A DNA stretch of 64,000 nt. Origin: Saccharothrix sp. ALI-22-I. GTDB taxonomy: Bacteria; Actinomycetota; Actinomycetes; Mycobacteriales; Pseudonocardiaceae. The notes below the pieces were generated by a model. The model was not told where the DNA came from, ran no database searches, and was given only the letters and a program-made list of their open reading frames with translations. Each line of letters opens with the position of its first letter. Position 1 is the first letter of the stretch. The stretch is taken from NCBI RefSeq assembly GCF_001984175.1, contig NZ_MTQP01000065.1, positions 124,001 to 188,000 on the forward strand, given 5' to 3'. The position numbers and the translations under genes were made by a program. Shown here piece after piece: positions 1-8,274 of the stretch.

Positions 1-301
1 CGCCTCGGGCCGGCTGCGCCAGGCCTCCGAGCGCGGCGCCGACCTGACCGCCGACGAACGCGCCGAGACCGCCGCCGCCATCTCGTCGGCCAAGATCGTC
101 GCCACGAAGGTCGCCAACCAGACCACCAGCCGGGTGTTCGAGCTGTGCGGCGCCCGTGCCACCGCGGCCGGCTACGCGTTCGACCGGTTCTGGCGCAACG
201 CCCGCACGCTCACCCTCCACGACCCCGTGTCGTACAAGGCCCGCGAGGTCGGCGCGTACTTCCTCACCGGCGAGCACGCGCCGTTCACCGGGTACAGCTG
301 A
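1..301 (+). CDS. Acyl-CoA dehydrogenase-fold flavoprotein (DszC/SfnB-like), C-terminal end
   Basis: Only the last 99 codons are present (reading from base 2), so the gene enters from the left edge. The translation has the C-terminal helical bundle of the acyl-CoA dehydrogenase superfamily and ends with RFWRNARTLTLHDPVSYKAR. In family knowledge this pattern is typical of the DszC/SfnB group, flavin-dependent monooxygenases that act on sulfur compounds, rather than of fatty-acid dehydrogenases. The stop TGA overlaps the ATG of the next gene as TGATG, so it is probably translated together with the methionine salvage genes. A sulfur-related oxidation role is an inference from that coupling. Flavin-binding residues lie outside the window. 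Confidence 0.75.
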   Translation, partial: ASGRLRQASERGADLTADERAETAAAISSAKIVATKVANQTTSRVFELCGARATAAGYAFDRFWRNARTLTLHDPVSYKAREVGAYFLTGEHAPFTGYS

Positions 302-1326
302 TGGAGCCGCTGCTCGCGCGCAGCGTGCGCCTGGAAGACGACGGCGTGCACGTGCTGGACCGGCGGAACTTCCCGTTCGAGAAGGTGTGGGTGCGCTGCG
401 GCACGGTCGCCGAGGTCGCCAAGGCCATCGAGGACATGGTCACCCAGTCCTCCGGCCCGTACTTCGCCGCGCTGTGGGGCATGGTGCTCGCCGCCCGCGA
501 AGCCCGCGGCCTGCCAAGGGAAGACGCCCGCGCCTACCTCGACCAGGCCGGACAGCTGCTGATCGCCACCCGCCGCACCAACAACCACCTGCGCAAGGCC
601 GTCGCCGCCGTGCTGGCCGGCGTGGACGCCAACGACGACCTCGAAGCCGGAGCGCTGGAAGGCGCGAAGGCGGGGGACGAGCGCTACCGCGAACGCAGCC
701 GCAAGCTCGGCACGCACACCGCCGAGCTGTTGCCGGACGAAGGCGCCGTGCTCACGCACTGCTGGGCCGACCTCTACCTGACCGAGACCGTCACCGCAGC
801 TCAAGCCATGGGCAAACGCTTGCGGTTCGTGTGCACGGAGACCCGCCCGTACCTCCAGGGCGCCCGCCTCACCGCCGAGACCCTGGCCGAGATGGGCGTC
901 GACACGACCCTCATCACCGACGGCATGGGCGCGGCCGTCATGTCCACCGGCCAGGTGGACGTGCTGCTCACCGCCGCCGACCGGGTCACCATGGACGGGC
1001 ACGTGGTCAACAAGGTCGGCACGCTCGGCCTGGCCGTCGCCGCGCAAGCGTTCGACCTGCCGTTCCTGGCCATGGTGCAGGCGCCGGACCGGCTCGCGCC
1101 CGCCGCCGCCGACGTGCCGATCGAGTACCGGCCCGGTGACGACGTGCTGCACACGCTGGGCCGCCGCACGGCCACCGACCGGGCCCGCGGCCTGTACCCG
1201 GCGTTCGACGTGACACCGCCGCGGTTCGTGACCTCGGTGGTGACCGACCGCGGTGCGTACGCTCCGCACGAGCTGGCTGATTACTACGTTGAGGCCGATG
1301 GAGATGGTGGAGCGGTTCATGACTGA
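301..1326 (+). CDS. mtnA: MtnA-like S-methyl-5-thioribose-1-phosphate isomerase (divergent)
   Basis: 341 residues of the eIF-2B/MtnA isomerase family. MtnA converts methylthioribose-1-phosphate to methylthioribulose-1-phosphate in methionine salvage. The catalytic cysteine context VLTHC, the stretch TETRPYLQGARLTAETL, the ADR aspartate (TAADRVTMDG) and NKVGT are all present. The N-terminal substrate loop that usually reads RGAPAIG is instead QSSGPYF, so this is a divergent member. I chose the ATG at 301 because it overlaps the upstream stop and opens directly into the family's N-terminal strand; a longer in-frame start at 145 lies inside the upstream gene. mtnC follows with an 8-base overlap, which supports the salvage role. 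Confidence 0.78.
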   Translation: MEPLLARSVRLEDDGVHVLDRRNFPFEKVWVRCGTVAEVAKAIEDMVTQSSGPYFAALWGMVLAAREARGLPREDARAYLDQAGQLLIATRRTNNHLRKAVAAVLAGVDANDDLEAGALEGAKAGDERYRERSRKLGTHTAELLPDEGAVLTHCWADLYLTETVTAAQAMGKRLRFVCTETRPYLQGARLTAETLAEMGVDTTLITDGMGAAVMSTGQVDVLLTAADRVTMDGHVVNKVGTLGLAVAAQAFDLPFLAMVQAPDRLAPAAADVPIEYRPGDDVLHTLGRRTATDRARGLYPAFDVTPPRFVTSVVTDRGAYAPHELADYYVEADGDGGAVHD

Positions 1327-1984
1327 GTGGGTAGTGCTGGACATCGAGGGCACGCTCAGCGCCACCGACCAGGTTCTGGTCACGCTGTACGACTACGCCC
1401 GGCCGCGGCTCGGTCCGTGGATCGACGAGCACGCCGACGACCCGGCCGTGGTCGAGGCGGTCGCGCAGATCCGCGAGCTGTCCGGTGTGGACGGCGGCAC
1501 GGACGAGCTGGTCGCGGTGCTGCACGGGTGGATGGACTCCGACCGGAAGGTCACCCCGCTCAAGACGTTGCAGGGCCTGATCTGGCAGCGCGGTTACGCC
1601 GAGGGCGACCTGGTGGCCGAGTTCTTCCCCGACGTCGTGCCCGCCCTGCGCGAGTGGCATGAGCAAGGCGTCAAGCTGGCCGTGTTCTCATCCGGTTCGG
1701 TGGCCGGTCAGGTGGCGTTCTTCGCCCACACCACCGACGGCGACCTGACGTCGTTGTTCGAGTACCACTTCGACACGGTGAACGCGGGCCCGAAGCGCGA
1801 GGCCTCCTCGTACCTGAAGATCGCGTCCGTGCTCGGTTCGACCGACATCACGTTCTACTCCGACGTGCCCGCCGAACTGGATGCCGCCGTCGAAGCGGGC
1901 TGGCAGACGGTCGGCGTCGCGCGTCCCGGCGAGCCGTACGGCGACGCGGACTTCGGTCCACACCGGACGGTGGACGCGCTGTGA
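1319..1984 (+). CDS. mtnC: Acireductone synthase (enolase-phosphatase E1)
   Basis: 221 residues of the HAD superfamily, matching the bifunctional enolase-phosphatase MtnC. It enolises and dephosphorylates 2,3-diketo-5-methylthiopentyl-1-phosphate to the acireductone. The HAD aspartate motif is changed as expected for this group (VLDIEGT near residue 6). The stretches LKTLQGLIWQRGY and FSSGSVAGQ and the lysine of GPKREASSY are family hallmarks. The start at 1319 is chosen because GGAG lies about 8 bases upstream; an in-frame ATG at 1298 would overlap mtnA further. The GTG start of mtnB overlaps its stop (GTGA), indicating translational coupling. Confidence 0.93.
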   Translation: MTEWVVLDIEGTLSATDQVLVTLYDYARPRLGPWIDEHADDPAVVEAVAQIRELSGVDGGTDELVAVLHGWMDSDRKVTPLKTLQGLIWQRGYAEGDLVAEFFPDVVPALREWHEQGVKLAVFSSGSVAGQVAFFAHTTDGDLTSLFEYHFDTVNAGPKREASSYLKIASVLGSTDITFYSDVPAELDAAVEAGWQTVGVARPGEPYGDADFGPHRTVDAL

Positions 1985-2565
1985 CGCCCGGTGAGGCGCT
2001 GGCCGCCGAATGCGCCCGGTACACCGCGATGGGCTGGATGCGCGGCACGTCGGGCAACCTGTCGGTGGTCGTGGACCGCGACCCGTTGCGGCTCGCGGTG
2101 ACGATCAGCGGCAAGGACAAGGGCGAGCTGACGCCCGACGACGTCGTGCTGATCGACGCGGAGGGCCGCACCGACGACCCGGTGCGGGTGCCGAGCGCCG
2201 AAGCGGGCCTGCACGGGCGGATCGCGGCGGTGTCCGGGGCGGGCGCGGTAGTCCACGTGCACGCCCTCGCGCCCGTGGTCGCGGCCGAGCACTGGCCGGA
2301 CGGCGTCGAACTGCGCGACCTGGAGATGCTCAAGGGCTTCGGACGGCAGGCGCACGAGACCGTCCTCATCCCGGTCGTGCCGAACAGCCAGGACATGCGG
2401 GTGCTCGGCGACGCGTTCGAGGCCGGGTTCCGCAAGGACGTGCCGGCCTTGATCGTGGCCCGGCACGGCGTGTACGTGTGGGGCGACGACCTGCACCAGG
2501 CCCGGCACCGGCTGGAGTGCCTGGAGTGGCTGTTGCGCTTCAAACTGGAGACCCGCGAGAGCTGA
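1981..2565 (+). CDS. mtnB: Methylthioribulose-1-phosphate dehydratase
   Basis: 194 residues of the class II aldolase/adducin family. MtnB dehydrates methylthioribulose-1-phosphate, the step between MtnA and MtnC. The N-terminal signature GTSGNLSVVV, the zinc-ligand stretch VVHVHALAP and a later histidine in ARHGVYVWG fit a zinc-dependent class II aldolase fold. It starts with GTG inside the mtnC stop. mtnD begins 13 bases downstream behind a strong AGGAGG. The order isomerase, enolase-phosphatase, dehydratase, dioxygenase gives an almost complete salvage route from MTR-1-P. No methylthioribose kinase or MTA phosphorylase is visible here. Confidence 0.92.
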   Translation: MTPGEALAAECARYTAMGWMRGTSGNLSVVVDRDPLRLAVTISGKDKGELTPDDVVLIDAEGRTDDPVRVPSAEAGLHGRIAAVSGAGAVVHVHALAPVVAAEHWPDGVELRDLEMLKGFGRQAHETVLIPVVPNSQDMRVLGDAFEAGFRKDVPALIVARHGVYVWGDDLHQARHRLECLEWLLRFKLETRES

Positions 2566-2578
2566 GGAGGTAGACGCG

Positions 2579-3151
2579 ATGACGTTGCTGACCGTGTGGT
2601 CGGACACCGACCCGGAGACCGTGGTGCTGCGCACCGCCGACCCCGCCGAGATCGCCGTCGAGCTCAAGCAGTTGGGCGTGCGCTACGAGCAGTGGCCGGT
2701 CGTGCCCGGCGTGACCAGGGAGAACGCCCTGGAGGTGTACGCCGAGCAGGTCGCGCACGTCACCGAGACCGAGGGCTACATCCTGGTCGACGCGATGGAG
2801 ATGACCCCGTCGGACGACCCGGAGTGGCTGGAGTCGGCCGGTCAGGCGCGGCTGAAGTTCCTCGCCGAGCACACGCACGACGACGACGAGGACCGGTTCT
2901 TCGCCCGGGGCGCGGGGGTGTTCTACCTGCACGTCAAGGAGCGCGTGTACGGGGTGCTGTGCGAGGCGGGCGACCTGCTGAGCGTGCCGGAGAACACCAC
3001 GCACTGGTTCGACATGGGCACCCGGCCGGACTACGTGTCGATCCGGTTCTTCCACGACGACGACGGCTGGGTCGGCAACTTCACCGGCAGCGAGATCGCC
3101 CGGTCGTTCCCGACCTTCGACGTGCTCATGGCCGGTCACCGAGGTCGCTGA
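2579..3151 (+). CDS. mtnD: Acireductone dioxygenase
   Basis: 190-residue cupin of the ARD family. It oxidises the acireductone to the 2-keto acid precursor of methionine plus formate (Fe form). Metal ligands are visible in EHTHDDDEDRFF (H-x-H and the later acid) and in the distal histidine of ENTTHWFDMG. Length matches the family. A strong ribosome site (GAGGAGG) sits 6-8 bases before the ATG. The 3' end overlaps the convergent HD-hydrolase gene by 26 bases, so little room exists for a terminator between them. It is the last gene of the salvage operon. Confidence 0.94.
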   Translation: MTLLTVWSDTDPETVVLRTADPAEIAVELKQLGVRYEQWPVVPGVTRENALEVYAEQVAHVTETEGYILVDAMEMTPSDDPEWLESAGQARLKFLAEHTHDDDEDRFFARGAGVFYLHVKERVYGVLCEAGDLLSVPENTTHWFDMGTRPDYVSIRFFHDDDGWVGNFTGSEIARSFPTFDVLMAGHRGR

Positions 3152-3761
3152 GGCCACCGAGGTCGCCGAGCGAGCTGAGTTCGGCGGCGAGGTTGGCTTT
3201 GGCGCGCGCCTCCCACCGGTCGCGTGCCTGCGGCGTGACGTACAGCGGGTCGCGTTGCGCGAGGGTGCGCAGGACGTTCGCGCGGCCGATCCGCCAGGCG
3301 TCGTCCGGGACGTGCGCGTATTCGGTGCGCACGGCGGTCCGGTAGAGCTCGTAGGTGGCGGGGTCGGAGCCGAGGATGGCCAGGTCGGCGTCCAGGAGCA
3401 GGCACGTCAGCGGGTCGTCGGAGGTGTGGTTGACGGTGGCCAGCACGAGGTCGGCCACGTCGTCGGCCTCGGGGAGCCCGGCGAGCCGTTCGCGGACCCA
3501 CTCGGCGCTGCGGCGCTCGTCGTCGCCCGGCTTGCCGTCGTAGACGACGTCGTGCGCCAGGGCGGCGAGGGTGAGGACGGCTCGTTCGCGCGCGGTGCGG
3601 TGGTCGGCTTCGGCCAGCACGTTCACGTCCCGGACGACGGCGAGCACGTGGTCGGCGTTGTGGTAGCCGCGGTGCGGTTCGGCGTACCGTTCGGCCAGGT
3701 CACCGGGGTCGTGCGTGCCGCCCAGCTCGCGGACCGCGTCGTGCCATGACACTTCGAGCAT
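3126..3761 (-). CDS. HD-superfamily metal-dependent hydrolase
   Basis: 211 residues, similar to the predicted HD phosphohydrolases of the COG4339 type. It opens with EPHRGYHNADHV, carries the HD pair in LAALAHDVVYDG, has the histidine of VNHTSDD and a later aspartate in LLLDADLAILG; together these form a metal site. Substrate is unknown for this family; nucleotides are a guess. Its ATG lies inside the 3' end of the upstream histidine-kinase gene (62-base overlap in another frame), so it may be co-transcribed with the two-component system. I kept this start because the family begins about 20 residues before the EPHR..YH motif. Confidence 0.82.
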   Translation of the reverse strand: MLEVSWHDAVRELGGTHDPGDLAERYAEPHRGYHNADHVLAVVRDVNVLAEADHRTARERAVLTLAALAHDVVYDGKPGDDERRSAEWVRERLAGLPEADDVADLVLATVNHTSDDPLTCLLLDADLAILGSDPATYELYRTAVRTEYAHVPDDAWRIGRANVLRTLAQRDPLYVTPQARDRWEARAKANLAAELSSLGDLGGLSDLGDRP

Positions 3762-5052
3762 CGGGCAACCTCACCGTGAAAGCCGCGCCGCCCTCGGGCG
3801 CGGGACCGGCTTCGATCGTGCCACCGAGCCTGGTCACCAGGCCGTGCACCAGCGCCAACCCGACACCCGTGCCGACCGGCCGGGACCGCTCGTACTTCGC
3901 GTGCAGGGCGCCCTTGCGGAACGCCACCCGGTAGTCCTCTTCGGACAGCCCCGGGCCGCCGTCGCGCACTTGCAGCACGTCGTGCAGCGACAGCACCACC
4001 GGCCGGCCCGCGGGCGTGAGCCTCAGCGCGTTCTCCAACAGCCCGTCCAGCACCTGGCGCAGCCGGCGGGCGTCGGTGGTGCGGACGGTCGGGTGCGGGG
4101 GCAGTTCGAGCCGGAACTCGACGCCCTTCGCCGCGCACCGGGCCCGCCACACCTCGGCGGCGTGGGAGACGAGTTCGGTGAGGTCGACCGGGGCGAGGTC
4201 GACCCGGAAGTCGTCCGCACCCAGCCGGGCCAGGTCCAACAGGTCGGTGACCAGCCGGTCCAGCCGGTGCGCCTCCTGCTGGATGGTGCGGCCCACGCCT
4301 GCCACATCGGGCCCGGACACCACGCCGTCGGCCAGCGATTCGGCGAACCCGGTCACCGCGGTCAACGGTGTCCGCAGTTCGTGCGAGACGGACAGCAGGA
4401 ACTCCCGCTGCCGGGCTTCACTGCGGGCCAACGCGTCGGCCAGCGCGTTCACCGCGCCACCGACCTCCGCCACCTCGGCCGGCCCGTGCTCGGGTGCCCG
4501 CAGATCCCGCCGCCCACCGCTCATGGTGTGCGCGACGGCCGCCGTCTGCCGCAACGGTCGCGCGACCACCTTGCCGAGCAACAACCCCGCCACCGCCGCC
4601 ACCAGCAGCCCGATGCCCAACGCGAACGCGATGTTCCGCAACAGCCTGCGCCCCGGTCCGCCGCCCGTCGCCGCCTCCTGCACCAGCGCGACCCCGGCCC
4701 GAACCTCCACCAGACGCGTGCCGACCGTGCCGGACTTCGACCCCGCCTCCCGAACCGCGCGCACCGCCTGCGGATCACCGACCAGACCACCGTCCGGTCC
4801 GATGAGGACCACCGCGATGCCCTGCCCCCGCAGCACCTCGGCCACCCGCAACCGCCCCGGCCTGCCGACCTCGCCGAGCTGCTCGGCCACCACGTCCGCC
4901 TGATCCGCCAACGCCTCACGGGTGACCTCACGGGACGCGGTCATCACCAGCCGTGCCGACACCAGACCGGCCACGATCACCGCGACTCCGGCCACGGCCA
5001 GGCACAGCGCGGTGATCCGGAACGCGAGGCTCGTCCGCGCGCCGCTGTTCAC
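3700..5052 (-). CDS. Sensor histidine kinase (OmpR-type system)
   Basis: 450 residues. A transmembrane helix is near residues 12-35, followed by an extracytoplasmic sensor of about 110 residues and a second helix near 140-165. Then come HAMP, a HisKA domain with SVSHELRTPLTAVTGF (phospho-acceptor H) and a C-terminal HATPase with the G boxes DGGPGL and GTGVGLALVHGL. It autophosphorylates and passes phosphate to the response regulator encoded just upstream. The two genes overlap by 4 bases (ATGA). The last ~20 residues, rich in Arg, run past the usual end of the domain and overlap the HD-hydrolase gene. The signal sensed is unknown. Confidence 0.92.
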   Translation of the reverse strand: MNSGARTSLAFRITALCLAVAGVAVIVAGLVSARLVMTASREVTREALADQADVVAEQLGEVGRPGRLRVAEVLRGQGIAVVLIGPDGGLVGDPQAVRAVREAGSKSGTVGTRLVEVRAGVALVQEAATGGGPGRRLLRNIAFALGIGLLVAAVAGLLLGKVVARPLRQTAAVAHTMSGGRRDLRAPEHGPAEVAEVGGAVNALADALARSEARQREFLLSVSHELRTPLTAVTGFAESLADGVVSGPDVAGVGRTIQQEAHRLDRLVTDLLDLARLGADDFRVDLAPVDLTELVSHAAEVWRARCAAKGVEFRLELPPHPTVRTTDARRLRQVLDGLLENALRLTPAGRPVVLSLHDVLQVRDGGPGLSEEDYRVAFRKGALHAKYERSRPVGTGVGLALVHGLVTRLGGTIEAGPAPEGGAAFTVRLPDARSVMARRGPRAGRHARPR

Positions 5053-5717
5053 GGTGCCTCCGCCGAGTAGCCGACCCCGCGAACGGTCCGGATTGGACTG
5101 CGTTCGCCGAGCTTCGCCCGCAGCTGCGCGACGTGCACGTCCACCGTCCGAGTGCCCGCCGCCGCCGCGTAACCCCAGACCGCGCTCAGCAGCTGTTCCC
5201 GCGCGAACACCCGTCCCGGGTGGCGCATCAGGTGTGCCAGCAGCTCGAACTCGGTGGACGTCAACGCCACCTCGGCCTCACCGACCCACACCCGCCGCCG
5301 GTCGCCGTCCAGGCGTACGTCGCCGACCACGTGCACCGGGTTGACCTGCGGTGTTCCCCGGCGCAGCACGGTGCGGACCCGGGCCACCAGCTCACGCGGG
5401 CTGAACGGCTTGGTCACGTAGTCGTCCGCGCCCAGCTCCAGCCCGAGCACCCGGTCCACCTCGTCGTCCCGCGCGGTCACGAAGAGGACCGGGGTCCAGT
5501 CGCCCGCCGCGCGCATCGCCCGGCACACCTCGACCCCGTCCAGACCGGGCAGGCCGACGTCCAGCAGCACCGCCACCGGCCTGAGCCGCCGCACCGCGGC
5601 CAACGCGGCGTGCCCGTCCGACTCCACGTGCACCCCGAACCCGTCCCGCCGCAGGTAGAGGCTGATCAGGTCGGCGATGGCCCGTTCGTCCTCCACGACC
5701 AGCACGAGTCCCTGCAC
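5049..5717 (-). CDS. OmpR/PhoB-family response regulator
   Basis: 222 residues. A receiver domain covers about 1-118, with phospho-acceptor D in VLLDVGLPG, the switch threonine in LFVTAR and lysine in YVTKPFSP. A winged-helix DNA-binding domain follows (about 130-220), with LTSTEFELLAHL and RTVDVHVAQLRAKLG. It is the first gene of a regulator-kinase pair transcribed leftwards, and its stop overlaps the kinase start. The target genes are not visible. The divergent LANTG surface-protein genes about 480 bases away are possible targets by position only. Confidence 0.94.
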   Translation of the reverse strand: MQGLVLVVEDERAIADLISLYLRRDGFGVHVESDGHAALAAVRRLRPVAVLLDVGLPGLDGVEVCRAMRAAGDWTPVLFVTARDDEVDRVLGLELGADDYVTKPFSPRELVARVRTVLRRGTPQVNPVHVVGDVRLDGDRRRVWVGEAEVALTSTEFELLAHLMRHPGRVFAREQLLSAVWGYAAAAGTRTVDVHVAQLRAKLGERSPIRTVRGVGYSAEAP

Positions 5718-5748
5718 GCCGCGAATGGTGGCACGGGCGCGCCCCGGA

Positions 5749-6055
5749 TCAGGGCCGCGGCAGTGTTCGGGTTCGGTAAAGGTCGCGCACCCGCGTCCAG
5801 CACACGCCGAACAGCCCGCGCAGCTCCAGCCAGAACGCCAGGTCCGCCGCCGGGTACGGGATCGGCTCGTCGAACAGGCTGTTCGCGCACGCCACGTCCC
5901 ACCCGACCGGCCCGCGCCACGCGTCCTCGAAGTCGTTCCACACAGGACCGCCCGAGCAGGTTGTAACCGTCCTCCAGCACCTCCGGATCGTCGCCCGGCA
6001 ACCCGAGCCGACCGGCCGGCACCCCGACTTCACGCACCACCGCGGAGGTCTCCAC
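5749..6055 (-). pseudogene. Broken phosphotransferase-family remnant
   Basis: The reverse strand encodes VWNDFEDAWRGPVGWDVA, which is the DFED..GP..WD signature of the aminoglycoside phosphotransferase/choline-kinase-like fold. The remainder runs to a stop at 5749. Upstream sequence that should supply the preceding strand (an ..DGYNLLGR.. segment) lies in a different frame, so a frameshift is needed near 5943. No N-terminal ATP-binding lobe or catalytic HGD.H..N loop is found. I read it as a truncated, frameshifted remnant. An alternative is a small unrelated ORF, but the DFED motif makes that less likely. It abuts the start of the response-regulator gene. Confidence 0.5.
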
Positions 6056-6192
6056 CGGGTGAATTCTGGCAGGGCGCGCGAACAGGGGATAACAACTTGA
6101 TTACGGAGCGAATGTGCTGAACGGACTAAGGCGATAGAGCTACAAGGAGCAGTCTGATCCGCTGATCAGCTCATCGAGCCCGTGGAGCGTAG

Positions 6193-7116
6193 ATGCGTAA
6201 GACAACTCGCCTTCTGTTCGGAGCAGTTTCGCTGTTCACCGTGATCGCCACCGGGGTGATCACCTCGGTGGCGTCGGCCGCGCCGGACTCACCCGCCTCC
6301 GGTGACCCGCGCGCGACCGCCGTCACAGGCAACATCGACATCGGTCAACCCGGTGACGCCTGTGACAAAGTGGGCCTGGCCGGCAACGAGGCGACACTCC
6401 CGTCCGGCTCGTTCAGCAGCGACGGCACCTTCATCGACATCACGTCGACCCCCAAGGACGCGAGGATCACCGGTGTCGTGGTGAAGGGCGGCCCCGCCTA
6501 CAACGTCTACCGCGCCGAAGACGTCGGCGGGATTCCGTGGACGGACCTGCACGCGCCGTTGGCCGAGAGCGACAAACCGGCGGGGATCAGCCACTGGTTC
6601 GTCTGCGAGGACACCAAGACGCCTCCCACCACGACCACCACGACCGTGGGCGGAACCGGCACGACGAAGCCGAGCATCACGACGAAGCCGAGCACCACGA
6701 CGAAGCCGAGCACCACGACGAAGCCGAGCACCACGACGAAGCCGAGCATCACGACGAAGCCGAGCACCACGACGAAGCCGAGCACCACGACCAAGCCGAG
6801 CACCACGACCAAGCCGAGCACCACGACCAAGCCGACCACGACGACCACGACGACGACGGACGCGACGACCACCACCGTTCCGACCACCACGACGGTCCCG
6901 AGCACCACGGTCGTCCCGACGACCACCACCACGAAAGTGCCCGGCGTGATCCTCCCGACGACCACCCGCGCCCCGGTATTCGTCAGCCCCGACTCGGGCG
7001 ACACCCTCGCGAACACCGGTTTCAACGGCTGGTGGCTGGTCCTGCTGGGCCTCGCCCTGCTGACCGCGGGCGCCTTGCTCGTCTCGCCGAAGGTCCGCGC
7101 CCGACTGCGCCGCTGA
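6193..7116 (+). CDS. LANTG-anchored secreted surface protein with Thr/Lys/Pro repeat stalk
   Basis: 307 residues. It has a Sec signal peptide (about 1-29, ending VASAA), a unique domain (about 40-140) with two cysteines (GDACDKVG and HWFVCED) and GVVVKGGPAYNVY, then a Thr/Pro/Lys-rich low-complexity stalk (about 145-255). The C-terminus has LANTG, a hydrophobic helix and an Arg-rich tail. LAxTG is the motif used by class E sortases of high-GC Gram-positives, so the protein is probably linked covalently to the wall. The unique domain is shared with the gene at 7334, 218 bases downstream. I do not recognise its function. An ATG start and a basic n-region support the call. Confidence 0.85.
   Translation: MRKTTRLLFGAVSLFTVIATGVITSVASAAPDSPASGDPRATAVTGNIDIGQPGDACDKVGLAGNEATLPSGSFSSDGTFIDITSTPKDARITGVVVKGGPAYNVYRAEDVGGIPWTDLHAPLAESDKPAGISHWFVCEDTKTPPTTTTTTVGGTGTTKPSITTKPSTTTKPSTTTKPSTTTKPSITTKPSTTTKPSTTTKPSTTTKPSTTTKPTTTTTTTTDATTTTVPTTTTVPSTTVVPTTTTTKVPGVILPTTTRAPVFVSPDSGDTLANTGFNGWWLVLLGLALLTAGALLVSPKVRARLRR
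6661..6837 (+). repeat. 18-bp coding minisatellite (TTKPST units)
   Basis: Nine 18-base units plus a partial tenth encode TTKPS(T/I) hexapeptides inside the stalk of the LANTG protein. The first and fifth units end in Ile codons. Later units switch from acgacgaag to acgaccaag, which suggests stepwise duplication. Copy number is likely to vary between strains, which would change stalk length. Confidence 0.9.
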
Positions 7117-7333
7117 CCGCGTAACGAGCGACCTCCCGGCCGACATCACTGACCGTGCCGTGACGCTCACGTCACCCGGTGGTGGTCCTTTGTGGCCACC
7201 GCCGGGTTTCAACATCACCGTGTCATAACGAATAGACGGCAACCCGCTTCGCGCGAATGGCCTACCTCGATAGAGGGGTGTCCGGTGTAGTTCGATCCCC
7301 CGGTCGGCCCTCGAAACCTGCGGAGCAGCACCC

Positions 7334-8047
7334 ATGCGCATGACCACCCGCCGCCTTGCCAGAACCGCCGCCTTGCTCGCCCTGGCCGCCACCGGCCTGC
7401 TGAGCGGCATCGCCTCGGCCACCCCCGGTGAGACGCCCCCGCCTCCGTCGGGCGACGACCGCGCCGTGTCCCACAGCGGCAACCTGGAATGGAACTGGGA
7501 CGACGCGTGCGTGAAGGCGGGTCTGACGGGCGAGGCGTTCGACGGCGATGTCGACGGCGACACGCCGACGCTGGTCAACACCGCGACCTCCACCCACCTC
7601 ACCATCACCGGCGGTCTTGAGGGCTACACCGTCACCGGTGTCGTGGTGAAGGGCGCCAACGCCTACAACGTCTACTCGTCGGCCAACTTCGACGAGTTCC
7701 CGTGGGAGGACCTGCACTCCCCGGAGCACGACAACAAGGGTGCCGCCGAGATCCCCGCGATCAGCCACTGGTTCTTCTGCGCCGAAGAGGTCCCGGGGGA
7801 GTCCACGACGCCCACGACGCCCGAGACGCCGGTCGAGGAAACCGCCTCGTCCACCCCGGTGAGCACCACCACCGAAGCCGCCGCGGCGACCACGACCACC
7901 ACGGCCGCGGCTGCGGCCGGCGCCGAGAACGCGCTGGCCAACACCGGTTTCGACGGCACCTGGATGCTGGTCCTCGGCCTGGCCCTGGTGGCCGCCGGCG
8001 CCGCGTTCGTCGCCTCGCCGAAGCTCCGCGGCCTGCTGCGCCGCTGA
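7334..8047 (+). CDS. LANTG-anchored secreted surface protein, paralogue
   Basis: 237 residues with the same plan as the upstream gene: signal peptide (ending GIASA), a unique domain with DDACVKAGL, TGVVVKGANAYNVY, PWEDLHSPE and ISHWFFCAEE, a shorter Thr/Ala/Glu stalk, then LANTG, a hydrophobic helix and an Arg tail. The pair clearly arose by tandem duplication, but the stalks diverged (no TTKPST repeats here). One cysteine pair is conserved and could form a disulfide. The predicted location is the cell wall through a class E sortase; no sortase gene is in the window. The upstream gap of about 217 bases may hold its own promoter, and a strong terminator follows. Confidence 0.85.
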   Translation: MRMTTRRLARTAALLALAATGLLSGIASATPGETPPPPSGDDRAVSHSGNLEWNWDDACVKAGLTGEAFDGDVDGDTPTLVNTATSTHLTITGGLEGYTVTGVVVKGANAYNVYSSANFDEFPWEDLHSPEHDNKGAAEIPAISHWFFCAEEVPGESTTPTTPETPVEETASSTPVSTTTEAAAATTTTTAAAAAGAENALANTGFDGTWMLVLGLALVAAGAAFVASPKLRGLLRR

Positions 8048-8087
8048 CCCCCGGGTCGGACACCGCCGCCGACCCGCGTCGAACCAC

Positions 8088-8119
8088 AGGGCCGCTCCCG
8101 CACCGCCGGGAGCGGCCCT
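8088..8119 (+). terminator. Intrinsic-type hairpin after the LANTG gene pair
   Basis: A perfect 13-bp stem (AGGGCCGCTCCCG / CGGGAGCGGCCCT) with a 6-base loop lies 41 bases after the stop. No U-tract follows, as is common in high-GC actinomycetes. Confidence 0.75.
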
Positions 8120-8274
8120 CGACGCGTGCGACCCGCGACGGTTGTGACCTGCGCTACCTCACTTGATCCAGGGGGCGGCCCAGCCGACACCCCCGGAACC
8201 CACCCGTCTACGATCCGATGAGCCGGCGGCCCCGTCCACCGGCGAAGCCAGAACCAGACAGTGCAGGAGGCACC

